This document shows, piece after piece, positions 15,645 through 18,098 of a stretch of DNA of 18,098 bases (position 1 is the stretch's first letter; each line of letters starts with the position of its first letter). The stretch covers positions 1 to 18,098 of the forward strand of contig CALPIT020000016.1 of assembly GCA_943323705.2 (NCBI GenBank), read 5' to 3'. The notes under the pieces are model-generated. The model searched no databases. It worked only from the letters and a program-made list of their open reading frames with translations, and was not told the DNA's origin. This DNA comes from Streptomyces griseus. GTDB lineage: Bacteria > Bacteroidota > Bacteroidia > Chitinophagales > Chitinophagaceae. Both the position numbers and the translations under genes were made by a program.

Positions 15645-16895
15645 ATGTTCGAAAAAAATAAACTTAAAAAAATACTGACAATTAGCCTCTGGTCTGTACT
15701 GGGGTTAGCAGGTATTGCATTGCTTGTTGCTGCACTCAATAAAAAGCATGAAACTGTTTGCACAGGTATTGATATTGAAATCGGCGGGGTAAACAATAAT
15801 TTTTTCATCAACAAACAAGATATCATCGCGTTGTTGCAAAATAGCACTGGCGAAATGATTAAAGGAAGAAGAATCAGCGGCTTCAACCTGGATACCATGG
15901 AGATGGAAATTAAAAAAGATGTTTGGATTAATAAGGCTGAATTGTATTTCGATAAAAACGGCGTTTTGAAAGTTTCCATTACTGAAAAAGATCCTGTGGC
16001 GAGAATATTTTGTGTTGATGGCAGTTCTTATTATATCGACAATAACAAAAACATGTTGCCTTTAAGTGACAGACACGCTGCAAGACTTCCGGTGTTTACA
16101 AATTTTCCCACACCATTGAAAGTGCTTTCAATTAAAGACAGTGCCTTGCTTGAAGATGTGAGAAAACTCAGTTTGTTTATTCAAAAAGATGCGTTTCTAA
16201 TGGCGATAATCGATCAGGTGAATATAAACAACGACAGAAAATTTGAATTGATTCCTAAAATAGGAGAGCAGCTGATTACATTCGGAGATGTTTCTGACAT
16301 GCAAGCAAAATTCGAAAAACTAAAATTGTTTTATAAAAAAGTGATTCCAGTATATGGATGGTCAAGATACAATCGTATCAACCTCGAATACAAAGGACAA
16401 ATGGTGGCTACCATAAAAGGGATTGATGATGTAGCAGCAGATTCGGTTCAAACCATACTGCTTATGAAAGCATTGGCTACTTATTCTTCATTGATGGCGT
16501 CCGATACCACACAGTCGATGGTGCCTGATAATGAACATAATACTACCAATCCTGAGTTGATCAACAAATCAATACAAAGAGAAGAAGCTGATGATAACAG
16601 TAATGAACAAACGATATCCACTGTTTCACCTGTAGTGGTTTTACCAAAGCCCGCGCCTGTTGCAGTTCCTACTAAAACTGCTTCAACAAAGCCTACTATA
16701 GCAAAACCTGCGACTTTGAAAACTGTAGCAACAACAAAGTCTGCATTAACAAATAAAACAAACAATAAACAATCTCCCCCTTGGGGGAATAAGGGGGCTA
16801 ATAAAACAACAGCAAAGCCAAAAGAAGTGATGCCGGCGAAAAAACAAGTTCCCAATGCTGAAATCAAAAAGCCTAAAACTGCTAATGAATATTAA
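15645..16895 (+). CDS. ftsQ: cell division protein FtsQ with long disordered C-terminal tail
   Basis: This 416-residue bitopic divisome protein has a short basic cytoplasmic end, one membrane segment (about 11-31) and a POTRA-like region (about 40-115). The FtsQ beta domain follows, with the conserved-looking YGWSRYNRINLEYKGQM stretch ending near residue 253. FtsQ scaffolds FtsL/FtsB and FtsW-FtsI in the periplasm. From about residue 286 to the end lies an unusual tail of roughly 130 residues rich in Thr, Lys, Pro, Ala and Asn, apparently disordered and periplasmic. Within it, at about residues 377-385, a C/G-rich DNA repeat is read in frame as SPPWGNKGA. Assignment is secured by topology and by position between murC and ftsA. 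Confidence 0.92.
   Translation: MFEKNKLKKILTISLWSVLGLAGIALLVAALNKKHETVCTGIDIEIGGVNNNFFINKQDIIALLQNSTGEMIKGRRISGFNLDTMEMEIKKDVWINKAELYFDKNGVLKVSITEKDPVARIFCVDGSSYYIDNNKNMLPLSDRHAARLPVFTNFPTPLKVLSIKDSALLEDVRKLSLFIQKDAFLMAIIDQVNINNDRKFELIPKIGEQLITFGDVSDMQAKFEKLKLFYKKVIPVYGWSRYNRINLEYKGQMVATIKGIDDVAADSVQTILLMKALATYSSLMASDTTQSMVPDNEHNTTNPELINKSIQREEADDNSNEQTISTVSPVVVLPKPAPVAVPTKTASTKPTIAKPATLKTVATTKSALTNKTNNKQSPPWGNKGANKTTAKPKEVMPAKKQVPNAEIKKPKTANEY
16774..16799. repeat. C5/G5/G5 repeat inside the ftsQ tail
   Basis: Five C at 16776-16780 are followed by TT and five G (16783-16787), then a second five-G run at 16793-16797 and CT. The first two runs can form a hairpin with a two-base loop, and the second G run can compete for the same C run. 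The block stands out sharply from the surrounding A-rich codons. It resembles, from memory, C/G-run elements scattered in Bacteroidota intergenic DNA, here located in a coding region without breaking the frame. Confidence 0.65.
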
Positions 16896-16947
16896 ACATA
16901 AAAACTAAAACAATTAAAATTATACAAACACACAAACACGAATCACT

Positions 16948-18098
16948 ATGCAACACGAACAACCCATCATTGTAGGCTTAGATATAGGTACTACAAAAAT
17001 CGCAGCCATCGCAGGTCGCAAAAATGAATTTGGCAAGCTTGAAATTTTAGGCTTCGGTCGCGCCAACAGCAATGGCGTTCAACATGGAATGGTATTGAAC
17101 ATCGACCAAACCATCAAGGCCATTCAAATTGCGCTTGAAAATTGTTTAAAAAGTAATCCCTCTCTTGAAATCAGTGAAGTTTATGTTGGTATTGCCGGAC
17201 ATCACATTAAGAGTTTACAAACAAGAGGTGATATCGTTAGACAAAATATCGAAGATGAAATCAGTCAGGAAGAAATTGATCGTTTGGTTGCTGATCAATA
17301 TCGCACCTATATTCCATTAGGAGATCAAATTATCGATGTAATACCTCAACAGTTTACAGTAGACAATCATCCTAACATTGCCAATCCAATTGGATACAGT
17401 GGTGTGAAAGTTGGTGCTAATTTCCATATCATTACTGGAGATAAAAATGCGATCAGAAATATCAATAGAAGTGTTGAGAAATCTGGATTAAAAACTAAGG
17501 ATCTTGTGTTGCAGCCGCTTGCCTCTGCAGCCGCAGTTATGAGTGAACAAGATCTTGAAGCAGGTGTTGCTATAGTTGATATCGGTGGTGGTACTACAGA
17601 CCTTGCTGTATTCACTGAAGGTGTGTTGAAATACACAGCTGTTATTCCTTTCGGTGGAGAGAACATTACTAACGACATCAAACTTGGCTTGGGCGTTTTG
17701 AAAACACAGGCAGAAGCGATGAAAGTTCAGTTTGGTAGTGCATTAAGTGATGAAGCCAAATCAAATACATTTATAACTATTCCAGGTTTAAGAGGAATGG
17801 CGCCAAAAGAAATAGCGGTTAAAAATCTAGCCAATATTATTCAGGCTCGTATGAGTGAAATCATGGACTTTGTTTCATATCATTTGAAACAAGTTGGATT
17901 AGACAGTCGCTCATTGAATGGTGGTATCATCTTAACTGGTGGTGGTTCTCAAATGAAGCATTTGTTGCAACTTACTGAGTACCTAACGGGCTTGAATGCA
18001 CGCATTGGTTTACCTAACGAACATTTAGCTGGTGATTATCTTGAAGAACTGGCTATGCCAATGTACAGCACTTGTATCGGTTTGATTTTAAAGGGTTA
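16948..18098 (+). CDS. ftsA: cell division protein FtsA (C-terminus outside window)
   Basis: The reading frame is open to the right edge and gives 383 complete codons of an actin-like ATPase. FtsA links FtsZ filaments to the inner face of the membrane and signals to the divisome. The phosphate-1 loop GLDIGTTKI (10-18) and phosphate-2 loop DIGGGTTDLAVF (211-222) are visible, with the late adenosine block GGIILTGGGSQM and the FtsA-type 1C insertion between the first two. The C-terminal amphipathic membrane-targeting helix would lie beyond the edge. The ATG at 16948 places the first loop at the expected distance from the N-terminus. There are 52 bases between ftsQ and this start, and ftsZ is the expected next gene. 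Confidence 0.96.
   Translation, partial: MQHEQPIIVGLDIGTTKIAAIAGRKNEFGKLEILGFGRANSNGVQHGMVLNIDQTIKAIQIALENCLKSNPSLEISEVYVGIAGHHIKSLQTRGDIVRQNIEDEISQEEIDRLVADQYRTYIPLGDQIIDVIPQQFTVDNHPNIANPIGYSGVKVGANFHIITGDKNAIRNINRSVEKSGLKTKDLVLQPLASAAAVMSEQDLEAGVAIVDIGGGTTDLAVFTEGVLKYTAVIPFGGENITNDIKLGLGVLKTQAEAMKVQFGSALSDEAKSNTFITIPGLRGMAPKEIAVKNLANIIQARMSEIMDFVSYHLKQVGLDSRSLNGGIILTGGGSQMKHLLQLTEYLTGLNARIGLPNEHLAGDYLEELAMPMYSTCIGLILKG

Noticed and set aside
15632..15979. 115-codon minus-strand reading frame opposite the ftsQ N-terminus
   Set aside because: Lies wholly against the FtsQ membrane anchor and POTRA region; no recognisable domain and no sign of its own promoter.
16481..16867. 128-codon minus-strand reading frame opposite ftsQ
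   Set aside because: It is the antisense of the low-complexity FtsQ tail. Its apparent hydrophobicity is what Thr/Lys/Pro/Ala codons give when read on the other strand.

Overview
The window is a chromosomal segment of a Bacteroidota bacterium, most likely from the Chitinophagales/Chitinophagaceae side of the phylum. The lineage call rests on gene content and protein architecture, not on a database search. The DNA is AT-rich. Starts lack Shine-Dalgarno-like sequences. The division gene order, the PASTA-tailed FtsI, the short FtsL-like protein and the large loop insertion in MraY are all familiar from this phylum. No phage, IS element, CRISPR array, tRNA or rRNA is visible.

Layout: (1) 1-1453, minus strand: a YqgE/AlgH-family protein followed closely by a PlsC-like acyltransferase that runs off the left edge. 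(2) 1634-2959, plus strand: a membrane sensor histidine kinase without an adjacent response regulator. (3) 2960-3257: a regulatory intergenic region with three perfect DnaA boxes, an A/T inverted repeat and four 10-bp phased GTG repeats that look like an MraZ operator. (4) 3258-18098: the dcw (division and cell wall) cluster, all on the plus strand, in the order mraZ, rsmH, ftsL-like, ftsI, murE, mraY, (423-bp gap with repeats), murD, ftsW, murG, murC, ftsQ, ftsA (cut by the right edge).

How the genes work together: MurE, MurD and MurC are Mur ligases that build the UDP-MurNAc peptide. MraY and MurG make lipid I and lipid II at the inner face of the membrane. FtsW polymerises glycan and FtsI (PBP3 type) cross-links it at the septum. 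FtsQ and the FtsL-like protein are bitopic scaffold proteins, and FtsA tethers FtsZ to the membrane. MraZ is the cluster's own transcription regulator and RsmH methylates 16S rRNA. MurE carries the DNPR signature for meso-diaminopimelate. murF, murB and ddl are not in this stretch of the cluster, and ftsZ probably lies just beyond the right edge.

The coding content is ordinary, and I do not see an undescribed multigene system. The points worth a second look are non-coding or architectural: the DnaA-box/MraZ-box region ahead of mraZ, the repeat-filled gap splitting the cluster between mraY and murD, a C/G-rich repeat read in frame inside a long disordered FtsQ tail, and two genes that appear to start at TTG.
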